Assembly: GCF_025643595.1 (NCBI RefSeq) | Contig: NZ_CP102826.1 | Location: 2,542,001-2,606,000, forward strand | Reading direction: 5' to 3' | DNA from: Saccharopolyspora rosea | Lineage (GTDB): Bacteria; Actinomycetota; Actinomycetes; Mycobacteriales; Pseudonocardiaceae | Length of the DNA: 64,000 nucleotides | In this document: positions 8,613 through 18,380 of the stretch, in pieces | How the letters are laid out: each line of letters begins with the position of its first letter | Numbering within the stretch: the first letter of the stretch is position 1 | Program-made: the position numbers and the translations under genes | The notes under the pieces: model-generated | What the model was told of the DNA's origin: nothing | Databases searched by the model: none | The model's input: the letters and a program-made list of their open reading frames with translations, nothing else

Positions 8613-8631
8613 AATCGGTTTCGATAATCGA
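8613..8631. promoter_or_regulatory. Candidate TetR operator
   Basis: The short divergent region contains TCGAT-A-ATCGA (8621-8631), a perfect 11-base palindrome, overlapping a second inverted repeat ATCG-GTTT-CGAT (8614-8625). This A+T-rich patch lies between the TetR and APC permease starts, the usual place for an autoregulatory operator. Confidence 0.5.
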
Positions 8632-8642
8632 GGAGACCGACC

Positions 8643-10127
8643 ATGTCCGGATCCCCGCCCCGCGAAGAATCCACTCGGGACACCGGCGACGGCCTCAAGC
8701 GCGACGCGCTCGGGACCAGCGACCTGGTCTTCATCGTGGTCTCGGCAGCCGCCCCGCTGATGGTCGTCGTCGGCGTCGCGCCCCTGGCAGTGCTGGTCGG
8801 TGGCCTCGGCGCCCCCGCGGCCTACCTCTTCGCCGGGGTGGTGCTCGCCGTCTTCGCCGTCGGCTTCACGACATTTTCCCGCTATGTCGGCAACGCCGGG
8901 GCGTTCTACTCCTACATCTGCCTGGGCCTGGGCAAGACCGCCGGCGTGGCCGCGGCGTTGGTCGCCCTGCTGTCCTACAACGTCCTGCAGATCGGCGTGT
9001 ACGGCCTGCTCGGCAAAGCCGCCCACGACACGTTCCTGGACGTCTTCGGCATCGACGCGCCCTGGTGGTGCTACGCCGTCGCCGGGGTCGCGCTGGTGTG
9101 GTACGTCGGGTTCCGCAGCGTCGACTTCGGTGCCAAGCTCCTGGCCGTCCTGCTCGTGGCCGAAACCGGCGTGCTGTTCGTGCTCGCCGTCGCGATCCTG
9201 GTCCGAGGAGGCGGTCCCGAAGGCATCGGGTTCGCGTCCTTCGCGCCCTCCCACCTGTTCGAACCCGGCATGGCCAGCATCCTGCCCATCGCGTTCGCCG
9301 CGTTCATGGGCTTCGAAGCCACCGTCATCTACCGCTCCGAAACCCGCGCGCCGCACCGCACGATCCCGCGGGCGATGTACATCGCGGTCGCCGTCATGGC
9401 CGCGACCTACGCCTTCATCGTCTGGAGCATCGTCCAGGCGTACGGCGCGCAGGGCGTGATCGCCGCGGCGGCCCAGGACCCGGTCGGCCTGTTCTTCACC
9501 GCCGCCGGCAACTACGTGGGCACCTGGTTCGCCACGGTGATGCACCTGCTCATCGTCACCAGCGTGGTGGCCAGCCTGGTCGCCTTCCACAACGCGGTGA
9601 CCCGCTACGCGCTGGTCATCACCCGCGAAGGTCTGCTGCCGTCCCGCCTGGCGGCGGTCCACCCGCGCACCCGGTCGCCGCACGTCGCCGGTCTCGCGCA
9701 AACCGTGCTCGCCCTGGTGATCGTCGTCGGCTTCGCCCTCGTCGGCTTCGCCCTCGTCGGCGCCGACCCGTACCGGCACCTGCTGATCTGGGTGAACACC
9801 CCCGGTGTCTTCGGAATTCTGCTGTTGCAGGTCGCCGCGGCCGTCTCGGTCATCACCTTCTTCCGCCGCACCCCCAACACCGAAGGCCCCTGGCGCACCG
9901 TGATCGCGCCGCTCGTCTCGGCACTGGCGATGACCGGCGTGCTCGTCCTCGCGGCCCGCCACGTCGACCTGATGACATCGGCCTCGACCACGGTCAACGT
10001 GGTGCTGCTGGCCACGATCCCGCTCGTCTGCGTCGTCGGTCTGTCGTGGGGCGCCTGGCTGCGCCGCAACCGCCCCGAGGTCTACGCCGGCATCGCCGCC
10101 GACTGCGAGAAGGAGATCGTCCGATGA
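8643..10127 (+). CDS. APC superfamily amino acid/polyamine permease
   Basis: The 494-residue protein has about 12 hydrophobic segments. The N-terminal region (KRDALGTSDLVFIVVSAAAPL) and the FMGFEATVIYRSET motif in the sixth segment are typical of the APC family. GAGGAG precedes the ATG by 7 bases. Its stop overlaps the start of the amidohydrolase (ATGA), so import of a nitrogenous compound is likely coupled to its hydrolysis. It is divergent from TetR and presumably repressed by it. Confidence 0.9.
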   Translation: MSGSPPREESTRDTGDGLKRDALGTSDLVFIVVSAAAPLMVVVGVAPLAVLVGGLGAPAAYLFAGVVLAVFAVGFTTFSRYVGNAGAFYSYICLGLGKTAGVAAALVALLSYNVLQIGVYGLLGKAAHDTFLDVFGIDAPWWCYAVAGVALVWYVGFRSVDFGAKLLAVLLVAETGVLFVLAVAILVRGGGPEGIGFASFAPSHLFEPGMASILPIAFAAFMGFEATVIYRSETRAPHRTIPRAMYIAVAVMAATYAFIVWSIVQAYGAQGVIAAAAQDPVGLFFTAAGNYVGTWFATVMHLLIVTSVVASLVAFHNAVTRYALVITREGLLPSRLAAVHPRTRSPHVAGLAQTVLALVIVVGFALVGFALVGADPYRHLLIWVNTPGVFGILLLQVAAAVSVITFFRRTPNTEGPWRTVIAPLVSALAMTGVLVLAARHVDLMTSASTTVNVVLLATIPLVCVVGLSWGAWLRRNRPEVYAGIAADCEKEIVR

Positions 10128-11704
10128 GCGCCGCCGACATCCTCGTCGTCGGGACCACCGCGCGCACGCTCGACCCGAGCCGCCCCACCGCCTCCGCCAT
10201 CGCGGTGCGCGGAGACCGCATCATCGCCCTCGACGACGATGCGTTCGCGCTGCGCGGCCCCGGCACGGATGTCGTCGATCTCGGCGGGGCGATCACGACG
10301 CCGGGCCTGGTCGACGGGCACATGCACCCCCTGCACGGGATCACCTCGTTCGACGGCCTCGACCTGTCCGGGTGCAGCGACCTCGACGACCTGCGCGCGG
10401 CACTGGCCGGCGCGGTGCGCGGCCGCGAGGGGTGGGTGACGGGATTCGGGCTGGACCACAACGTCTTCGGCGGCAGCCCGGTGACCAACCACGTCGTCGA
10501 GGAAGTGCTGCCCGACACCCCGGTCCTGCTCACCCTCTACGACGGCCACTCCGCCCTGGCCAGCAGCACAGCCCTCGCGCGCGCCGGGATCACCGGACCC
10601 CGCGCGTTCCAGCAGCGCGCCCGGATCGTCTGCGACGAGCGCGGTCGGCTGACCGGACATCTGCTCGAACACGCCGCCATGGAACCGGTGCGCGCGGTGA
10701 TCCCGCCGACGCCCGACGCCGAACTGCGGCGCCGGCTCGTCGACCTGCTGGAGTCGATGGCGGCCACCGGGCTCACCGGCGGCAACGTCATGGACGGCGC
10801 GGCGAGGAGCCTGGACCTGCTCACGCAGGTCGACAACGACACCGACCTGCCGGTACGGCTGCGGCTGGCGCCGTGGTGCATGCCCGGCGACGACCTCGAC
10901 GGGCTCGTCGCGCTCCAGGGGCGGCGAGGAAAGCGCTGGGAAGTCGCTGCCGTGAAGTTCTTCATCGACGGCACCATCGAGGGCGGCACCGCCTGGCTGG
11001 AGCACGCCGACTGCCTCGGCCAGAACACCGACGCGCTCTGGCTGGACACCGAGGAGTACACCAGGGCCGTCCGGTACTTCGCGGCCGCGAGGGTGCAGAC
11101 CGCGACGCACGCCATCGGCGACGCCGGCGTGCGCCACGTCGTCGACAGCTTCCAGGGCGTGGACACCCGCGGCGTCCGGCACCGGGTCGAACACCTCGAA
11201 ACGCTGCCGGTGGACCAGGTCCGCCGACTGGTCGCCACCGGCCTGGTGGCCTCCATGCAGCCGTCGCACACCGCCTACACCACGGCCGACCACAGCGACG
11301 AATGGTCGACCCGGCTCGGTGCCGAACGAGCCAACCGGGCCTGGTGCTGCCGCGACGTCCGCGACACCGGAGGCACCCTCGTGCTGGGTTCGGACTGGCC
11401 CATCGCCGGCTACGACGCCCGCGAGGTGCTCAGCTTCGCCCGACTGCGCCGCCGGCCCGGTACCGACATCGCACCCGTCACTCCGGAACAGGCGTTGACC
11501 GGCCTGATGGCGCTGGAAGGAATGACCACCCACGCCGCGATCGCCGACGGCACCGAGTCGTCCGCCGGGCGGATCGCGGTGGGGTGCCGGGCGGACCTGA
11601 CCGCGTTCACAGTGGACCCGGTGGACGCCCCGGCCGACGAGCTCGCCACCGCACCGATCCGGCTCACCATGTCGGCGGGGCTGATCACGCACCGGAGCGA
11701 CTGA
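10124..11704 (+). CDS. YtcJ-like amidohydrolase, permease-coupled
   Basis: The 526-residue protein carries the complete YtcJ-like set: HxH in LVDGHMHP, lysine in AVKFFIDGT, histidines in ATHAIGDAG and RHRVEHLE, and aspartate in LGSDWPIAGYD. It starts inside the permease stop (ATGA). It shares many segments with the protein at 60434-62053 (DLSGC, NVFG, MAATGLTGG, APWC, GTAWLEH, GSDWPIA), so the two are paralogues. It hydrolyses an unknown amide, carbamate or formamide in the cytoplasm, presumably the permease substrate. Confidence 0.87.
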   Translation: MSAADILVVGTTARTLDPSRPTASAIAVRGDRIIALDDDAFALRGPGTDVVDLGGAITTPGLVDGHMHPLHGITSFDGLDLSGCSDLDDLRAALAGAVRGREGWVTGFGLDHNVFGGSPVTNHVVEEVLPDTPVLLTLYDGHSALASSTALARAGITGPRAFQQRARIVCDERGRLTGHLLEHAAMEPVRAVIPPTPDAELRRRLVDLLESMAATGLTGGNVMDGAARSLDLLTQVDNDTDLPVRLRLAPWCMPGDDLDGLVALQGRRGKRWEVAAVKFFIDGTIEGGTAWLEHADCLGQNTDALWLDTEEYTRAVRYFAAARVQTATHAIGDAGVRHVVDSFQGVDTRGVRHRVEHLETLPVDQVRRLVATGLVASMQPSHTAYTTADHSDEWSTRLGAERANRAWCCRDVRDTGGTLVLGSDWPIAGYDAREVLSFARLRRRPGTDIAPVTPEQALTGLMALEGMTTHAAIADGTESSAGRIAVGCRADLTAFTVDPVDAPADELATAPIRLTMSAGLITHRSD

Positions 11705-11719
11705 GTCGCGTCATCTGCT

Positions 11720-12010
11720 GAGAGCCTGTCTTCGAACTCGTTTTGCGAGGCGGCGCCGGTAGCGGAACCTCAGCGGCCCGCCCGTCACCCGACCACCACC
11801 CCCCACGGAGGCGCTGCCGCGCCACAGCCACATCGACTGCGGAAGCCCCTCCTGATGTATGCCCAATACACGGCGTCGGGGCTGTCCTCGCGAGACGACC
11901 GCTGAGAACCCGCGGCGGTGCAAGTGGCGAGACCACTCACCGAAAGAGAAAGCGGCTGGCGCCGCTTGCCACGACCCTTCCGAAAGCGGGTTCAAAGACT
12001 GGCACTGGTC
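11720..12010 (+). repeat. Interspersed noncoding repeat, copy A (long form)
   Basis: This gene-free stretch of about 330 bases lies between two convergent genes. Its 3' part (11911-11990) is about 85% identical over 80 bases, by my own column count, to 51331-51410. It holds a hairpin AAGCGGC-TGGC-GCCGCTT (11950-11967). Its 5' end (GAGAGCCTGTCTTCGAACTC) recurs partially at 42369 and 54739. No reading frame in it looks coding. Confidence 0.65.
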
Positions 12011-12034
12011 GGAATCGCTTCTTCTCCCGCCGGG

Positions 12035-13525
12035 TCACCGGAATCCGTAGCTGGTCCAGTTGTCGAGCACGTGTTGTTGCAGGTGCTTCGGGTAGGAGCC
12101 GCGGAAGGAGGCGGTGATGCCCTTGTTGGTGCCCTGGAACTGCTCCGGTTGCAGGCAGCTGGTGATGGATTTGCCGCCCTTGGCCGCACGCGCCTCGTCG
12201 GGGGTGAGGTAGGGCACCAGCGGGATGCCGGGGGCGTCGGGGAAGGTGTAGTGGCTGGTTCCGGGGTGGGCGCGCGTGGCCATCGCCCAGACGACCTGGT
12301 CGATGTCGGTGATGTCGATGTCATTGGCGACGAGGATGACCTTGGGAACCAGCCACCCCGGGTGCGAGTCGAACAGGACCTCGGCGATCGCGTCGACCAG
12401 TGCCCGTTCCGTCGTGCCCAGCCTGCCGAGCCGGTCGAGGTCGATGGAGATGACCATCCAGCAGGTCGCGGCCTCGTAGGAGCACCACACCATGTCCACC
12501 GGTAGTCCGGCGGAGCGCAGCAGGTCCAGGCTCGCCGCGGAGATCATCGTGCCCCAGATGGTGTGGTTCTCCTCCGGAGGCAGGCCGGCCGCGCAGACCG
12601 GCAGGATCGGATCGGTGCGGTGGGTGATCGCGTCGACGTGGAACACCGGTTGCGGGCGGCTCTCGGCGAACGAATACCCGTGGTATTCGCCCATCGGACC
12701 TTCGGGAGCCGTCTCGTCGGGGCTGATGGTGCCCTCCAGGACGATTTCGGCGTTGGCCGGCACGTACAGGTCGTTGGTCTCGGCTCGGACCACCTCGACC
12801 GGGTGGCCGGTGAGCGCTCCCACGTAGCCGTCCTCGTTGACCTGGGCGGGCAGCGGCATCCCGGCGGCGGCCACGGCGGCCGGCGGAGCCCCGAGCACCA
12901 TGGCCCACGGCGTCGGCAGTCCCCGCTCCCGCCACATGGCGTGGATCATCCCGAGGTGTTGTTGCGGCATCGCCGGTCCGACGAGCGTGGTGCGGCCGTG
13001 CAGCATGGTCCGGCTGATCGACCAACTCGTCCAGGTGCCGTTTGGGCTGGCGACGACGTGGAAGCCGTAGGTCCCGAAGTAGCGGCCCCCGTCCTCCTGG
13101 TGCAGCAGCGGAACCGGAAAGCGCTCCAGGTCGACGTCGTCGCCGAGCTGGACGTGCTCCTTGCAGGGCGCGTCCGCGGTCGTGACAGGGGAGAGCGGAT
13201 CGGCGTGCATCGCCTCGATCAGCTTCTCCAGGATGTCGCGCGGCGTGCTCGTGCGGGGCAAGCCGAAGTGGGCCGCCAGCCGACCGTACTGCTGCGCACC
13301 CGTGCTGTTGAGCCCCGCAGGGGCGCCGAGGAGGCGGAAGCCGGGTTCGGCGCCGGTGAGGTTGGCGAACAGGGGAGCGGGCGCCTTGGTTTCGTAGACT
13401 CGCCGGGTGATGGCGCCGACTTCCAGCTCGGGGTCGACTCGCTGGTCGATGCGGACCGCGTCGCCTGCGGCGAGGAGGTCGTCGACGAAGTCGCGGAAGT
13501 TCAGTGCGGGGCCGTGTTGCGGCAT
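12035..13525 (-). CDS. UbiD family decarboxylase (prenylated-FMN type)
   Basis: The 496-residue protein is a full-length UbiD homologue. It shows the N-terminal FRDFVDDLLAAGD region, the central MWRERGLPTPWAMVLGAPP segment, the glutamate-bearing TAPEGPMGEYHGYS motif near the active site, and the C-terminal PDEARAAKGG / PKHLQQHVLDNWTSYGF tail. The family reversibly decarboxylates aromatic or unsaturated acids with prenylated FMN made by UbiX. No ubiX-like gene is visible in the window, so the cofactor must be made elsewhere. The ATG at 13525 follows AAAGGAAC. A MarR gene diverges from it across a near-perfect palindrome, pointing to induction by an aromatic acid. Confidence 0.9.
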   Translation of the reverse strand: MPQHGPALNFRDFVDDLLAAGDAVRIDQRVDPELEVGAITRRVYETKAPAPLFANLTGAEPGFRLLGAPAGLNSTGAQQYGRLAAHFGLPRTSTPRDILEKLIEAMHADPLSPVTTADAPCKEHVQLGDDVDLERFPVPLLHQEDGGRYFGTYGFHVVASPNGTWTSWSISRTMLHGRTTLVGPAMPQQHLGMIHAMWRERGLPTPWAMVLGAPPAAVAAAGMPLPAQVNEDGYVGALTGHPVEVVRAETNDLYVPANAEIVLEGTISPDETAPEGPMGEYHGYSFAESRPQPVFHVDAITHRTDPILPVCAAGLPPEENHTIWGTMISAASLDLLRSAGLPVDMVWCSYEAATCWMVISIDLDRLGRLGTTERALVDAIAEVLFDSHPGWLVPKVILVANDIDITDIDQVVWAMATRAHPGTSHYTFPDAPGIPLVPYLTPDEARAAKGGKSITSCLQPEQFQGTNKGITASFRGSYPKHLQQHVLDNWTSYGFR

Positions 13526-13589
13526 GGGATCGTTCCTTTCCGAACCGACGGCCGCTGGGGCGCGTGCGAACACTCTTCATCACGCACAG

Positions 13590-13609
13590 TTAGTACGTGC
13601 ACGTCCTAA
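13590..13609. promoter_or_regulatory. Candidate MarR operator (20-bp palindrome)
   Basis: The sequence TTAGTACGTGCACGTCCTAA is a 20-base palindrome with a single mismatched pair at positions 5 and 16. It sits midway between the divergent UbiD-like and MarR starts. A looser half-copy, GTGTGCGTCCTGA, follows at about 13626. This is the form and place expected for a MarR dimer site that controls both genes. Confidence 0.65.
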
Positions 13610-13653
13610 TATGAGGATATACTCCGTGTGCGTCCTGAACCAGGTGGAAGGGT

Positions 13654-14118
13654 GTGGAGAGAGTGAGTTCACCAGAAACCGGCGACAGCGTCCTGGCTGC
13701 GATCAGCGGGCTGGGGCACCTGAGCCGTCGGCTGACCCAACTGCACACCCGGCTCTGGCAGGAGCTGGTCGACCGCGAGGTCACCGGACCGCAATTCACC
13801 GTGCTGGGCCTGTTGCACCTCCGAGGTGTCATGGACCAGGGCACGCTGGGTGAACTGGCCTACCTCGACAAATCGACCATCGCTCCCGTGCTCAACCGCC
13901 TGCTGCAACGGCAGCTGATCGAGGTGACCCGCGACGACAACGACCGTCGGCGCAAACTGGTCGCGGTCACGGATCCCGGTCGTGACGTGGTGCGCCGGCT
14001 CACCCCCGCGGTCCTCGCCGTCAACGACCGCATGCTGGCCCCCCTGCCCGCCGACGATCGCGAGCGGTTCCTGGCATCGCTGGAACGGATCCTCCAGGGC
14101 TCCACCGAAGCGGAGTGA
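13654..14118 (+). CDS. MarR family transcriptional regulator
   Basis: The 154-residue protein has the MarR winged helix: TGPQFTVLGLLHLRG, then LAYLDKSTIAPVLNRLLQRQLI as recognition helix region and a wing with DDNDRRRKLVAVT. It is divergent from the UbiD-like gene and likely represses it until an aromatic acid binds. GTG at 13654 is taken as start; GTG at 13663 is an alternative with GGAGA just upstream. Confidence 0.88.
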   Translation: MERVSSPETGDSVLAAISGLGHLSRRLTQLHTRLWQELVDREVTGPQFTVLGLLHLRGVMDQGTLGELAYLDKSTIAPVLNRLLQRQLIEVTRDDNDRRRKLVAVTDPGRDVVRRLTPAVLAVNDRMLAPLPADDRERFLASLERILQGSTEAE

Positions 14119-14220
14119 GGGGATAGCCGCTGTTGATCACGGCCACCGGTGTCTCGTGGCGCCGGACATGTGGGCGATCCCGGTCCTGAGTCCCTCGGCG
14201 GTGCGGCGACCCGCGCGTGC

Positions 14221-15345
14221 TCAGCGTCGCAGTTCCCAGTCCTTGATGTCGGCCAGCGGGCTGAACACCTCGGGGTGCGGATCGGCGGCGATGTCCCGGC
14301 CGTCCCGGGCGCGGTGCGGCCAGTCGTGCTGGGCGAGTGCGGCTTTGCCGATCGCGACGAGGTCGGCGGCGCCGGAGCTGAGCAGGGAACGGGCCGTGCG
14401 CGGGTCTTCGAGCTGGCCGTTGGCGATCACGGGAAGTCCGCTGTGCTGCTTGGCGAGCTCGGCGAGCGTGGCCCCGCCGGTGTCGAACGCGGCAGCGGTG
14501 GCCCGGTACTCGGTGGTGTGCAGGAAGTGCACTCCGGTGCGGGCGAGGGTGCCGAAGATGACCTCGGCGTCCTCGGCGCCTCCGGCCCAGCGGTGCCGGG
14601 CGTCGCTGACCTTCGCTTGGGAAATCCGGATGCCCACCGCGATTTCGGAGCCCACCGCTTGCAGCACCTCGTCGCAGACCTCCGCTGCCAGGCGCACGCG
14701 GTTGGCGATCCCGCCCCCGTAGTCGTCCTCGCGCTGGTTGAGGTAGTCGGTGAGGAACTGGTCCAGCAGGTACCCGTTCGCGCCGTGCAGCTCGACGCCG
14801 TCGAAGCCGGCCGAGGCGGCGCGGCGGGCCGCGGCGGCGAAACCGCGACGGATGTCGGCGATCTCGGTCTTCTCCAGCGGTCGCGGGGTCGGGAACGGGC
14901 CCTCGCCCCGGTAGAACGCGAGCTGCTCACCGCGTGGCGCCACGGCGGACGGGCCCACGGTCTCCTGGCGGAACCGGTTGCCCTGGCACTGGGCACCGGC
15001 GTGCATCAGCTGCGCGAAGATCGCGCTGTTCTCCTCGTGCACGGCCGCCACGACCGGGCGCCAGGATGCTTCCTGCGCGGCGGTCGCCAGACCGGGCTGG
15101 TGCAGGTACCCCTGGCTGTGCTCCGTGTCGGTGTAGACGCCCTCGGTGATGATCAAGCCGAAGCCGCCGCGGGCGAATCCGGCGTAGTAGCGGGCGATGC
15201 GGTCGGTGGCCGAACCGTCCTCCGTCGCGCTGATCCGCGTCATCGGGGCCAGCGCCGCACGGTTGTCCAGCGCCACACCGCCGATCTTGACGGGCGTGAA
15301 CAGGGGGTCTTCCGGAGCGGTGTGCTGCGGGGTGGCGGGGTCCAT
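14221..15345 (-). CDS. Old Yellow Enzyme family NADH:flavin oxidoreductase
   Basis: The 374-residue TIM barrel has OYE landmarks: FTPVKIGGVALDNRAALAPMTR at the start, AQLMHAG, the DGVELHGANGYLLDQFLTD motif and a C-terminal ADLVAIGKAALAQHDWP phosphate-binding region. The family uses FMN and NAD(P)H to reduce activated C=C bonds of enones or nitro compounds. The start at ATG 15345 matches the family N-terminus; the frame is open further upstream but without support. It is divergent from an ArsR gene across a cluster of TCGTAC repeats. Confidence 0.88.
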   Translation of the reverse strand: MDPATPQHTAPEDPLFTPVKIGGVALDNRAALAPMTRISATEDGSATDRIARYYAGFARGGFGLIITEGVYTDTEHSQGYLHQPGLATAAQEASWRPVVAAVHEENSAIFAQLMHAGAQCQGNRFRQETVGPSAVAPRGEQLAFYRGEGPFPTPRPLEKTEIADIRRGFAAAARRAASAGFDGVELHGANGYLLDQFLTDYLNQREDDYGGGIANRVRLAAEVCDEVLQAVGSEIAVGIRISQAKVSDARHRWAGGAEDAEVIFGTLARTGVHFLHTTEYRATAAAFDTGGATLAELAKQHSGLPVIANGQLEDPRTARSLLSSGAADLVAIGKAALAQHDWPHRARDGRDIAADPHPEVFSPLADIKDWELRR

Positions 15346-15414
15346 CGTGGAGATCCATCCTCCGACTCGGTTGGGGGAGTCGTGTCGTGGCGAGCGGCGG
15401 TGTGCACGGCTCAC

Positions 15415-15467
15415 CTCGTAGTACGAGCTTCATCGTACAAGCGGTCGTACGACAGATGTCGTACAAT
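15415..15467. promoter_or_regulatory. Repeat cluster: candidate ArsR operators and promoter
   Basis: A perfect palindrome CTCGTA-G-TACGAG (15415-15427) is followed by three further TCGTAC motifs at about 15433, 15445 and 15459. TACAAT at 15462-15467 is a good -10 element for the rightward ArsR gene. The cluster lies between the divergent OYE and ArsR genes. Confidence 0.55.
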
Positions 15468-15473
15468 GTGCGC

Positions 15474-15809
15474 GTGCTCACCGACTCGCCCCAGCCCCCG
15501 GCTTCCGGGAAGGCGCTTCCGCAGCCCGAGCTGCGCGAGATCGGGGTGGACCAGGTGCTGCGCGCGCTCGGTGAACCCGTCCGCCTGGGCATCGTTCGCG
15601 CCCTCGCCCGCGCGCAGCAGCCGATGAACTGCGCCGCGTTCGGCTTGACGGTGTCCAAATCGACCTCCACGCACCACTTCAAGGTGCTGCGCGAGAGCGG
15701 CATCATCGCCCAGTACGACCGGGGAACGGCCCGCTACAGCGAGCTCCGCAGCGCCGAGCTGGAACAGCGGTTCCCGGGTTTGTTGGCCGCCGTCCTCGCC
15801 GCGGCGTAG
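15474..15809 (+). CDS. ArsR family transcriptional regulator
   Basis: The product of about 111 residues has an ArsR-type winged helix: VDQVLRALGEPVRLGIVRALA, then the recognition helix VSKSTSTHHFKVLRESGII and a wing RGTARYSELR. No cysteine metal-box is present, so it probably senses an organic ligand or redox state. The -10 element TACAAT ends 6 bases before GTG 15474, which suggests a leaderless message; GTG 15468 or ATG 15456 are alternatives. It likely controls the divergent OYE gene. Confidence 0.82.
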   Translation: MLTDSPQPPASGKALPQPELREIGVDQVLRALGEPVRLGIVRALARAQQPMNCAAFGLTVSKSTSTHHFKVLRESGIIAQYDRGTARYSELRSAELEQRFPGLLAAVLAAA

Positions 15810-15974
15810 GCGCCCGTCTCGGACGAGGCGACGACGCGCGGTGCCGTCTGCGGGCCCGCGGCGGAGGGCCTGGCTGGAACCTCGGGGCGCCGGGGCCGCC
15901 CGCTCGTCGCGCGACCGCTGCGATAGTTGTCCGATGTGGACACATGCGCCGGTCGGCGGTGCGCTGCGACCGAA

Positions 15975-17381
<1,407 letters not shown>

Positions 17382-17508
17382 TCACCTCACCCCGCAAACC
17401 GGGCACGAGCAACATGATGAGAGACACATCGTGCGGGTACCGACGCCTGCACACGGGGCGCCGCGACCCGATCGACCGGATCATGCCCGAAAGTGCAGGC
17501 GGTGCCGG

Positions 17509-18321
17509 TCAGCGCGACACCAACAGCGCCAGCGGGAGGTCCGCGCACAGGTGCAACTCATCCGCGCAGCCCTCGGGTGCGCGGCCGTCCGGGCGGGGGG
17601 AGCCGATTTTCAGGGAATACGGCCCTCGCTCGGGCGCGTCGTGCCTGGTCGGCCAGAGCCGGGCGACGTCGGGTTCGCGGACCAGGGAACCGGTGGCCAG
17701 GCGGGCTCGGTTCGACACGATCACCCTGCCCTGGGCGTTGACCAGCGCCGCCTGCTGGGCCAGTGCGCGCAGCTCGGGCAGCAGCACCAATTCGAGCCCG
17801 CGCACGAAGACGTCCGAGCCCACCACGCCGACGAACCGCCCGTCGTGGTGGACGGGGGCGGTGAGGGTCAGCGAGTACTCGTCGGTGCACAGGTAGTCGA
17901 CGTAGGGACCGGTGATGTGGCGGCGGTCGGTCGAGCGCGGCGTGGTGAACCACGGCTGCCTGGTGTAGTCGAGGAATTCGTCGCTGTCCGGGTCCAGGCT
18001 GACGACCAGGCGGGCGGGCCGCCCGTCGCGTTCGCTCTTCCACCACTCCAGCCACCGGTCCCGGTCGCGCAGCGCGCCGACGTCGGAGATGTAGCCGGAG
18101 CCGACGACCAGACCGCGTTCGGCGCCGAGGTTGGCCACGATGTCGGGCCGCAGCTCGCCGAGGTCGGCCGCGCTGGGCAGCACTCCCCGGGTCGCGCGCT
18201 CGGCGTAGAGCCGTTCCACCTTCACCCGCAGGGAGTCCAGCGCCTCGAAGATGCGCTCGACCATCGTCGTGATCTCGTCGACGAGCCCGGCAACGCTCAC
18301 CGCCCCGAAGTCCTGCACCAT
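17509..18321 (-). CDS. Soluble Cache (PDC-sensor) domain protein
   Basis: The 270-residue protein has a Cache-like ligand-binding core: GLVVGSGYISDVG, then a WWK / DPDSDEFLDYTRQPWF segment, then GPYVDYLCTDEYSLTLTAPVHHDGRFVGVVGSDVFV. No signal peptide or membrane segment is visible, unlike most Cache sensors. A short amphipathic helix at residues 10-45 could dimerise. It lies 59 bases downstream of a GntR gene in the same direction and divergent from an aldehyde dehydrogenase and ABC importer. A cytoplasmic ligand sensor or binding protein for the same amine is therefore likely, though this is inference. Confidence 0.72.
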   Translation of the reverse strand: MVQDFGAVSVAGLVDEITTMVERIFEALDSLRVKVERLYAERATRGVLPSAADLGELRPDIVANLGAERGLVVGSGYISDVGALRDRDRWLEWWKSERDGRPARLVVSLDPDSDEFLDYTRQPWFTTPRSTDRRHITGPYVDYLCTDEYSLTLTAPVHHDGRFVGVVGSDVFVRGLELVLLPELRALAQQAALVNAQGRVIVSNRARLATGSLVREPDVARLWPTRHDAPERGPYSLKIGSPRPDGRAPEGCADELHLCADLPLALLVSR

Positions 18322-18380
18322 CGATCCACCTGGGCCTGTTCCACCAGCGGCGCCGACCACCCGCAGCCCGTCCGCCGCAC

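Noticed and set aside
8577-9962. Minus-strand frame of 461 codons rich in Asp, Gly, Glu and His
   Set aside because: It is antisense to the APC permease, and its composition is that of a shadow of membrane-helix codons.
15734-15943. Minus-strand small gene opposite ArsR
   Set aside because: It lies antisense to the ArsR coding region, has no ribosome site and has no recognisable features beyond an inverted repeat near its start.
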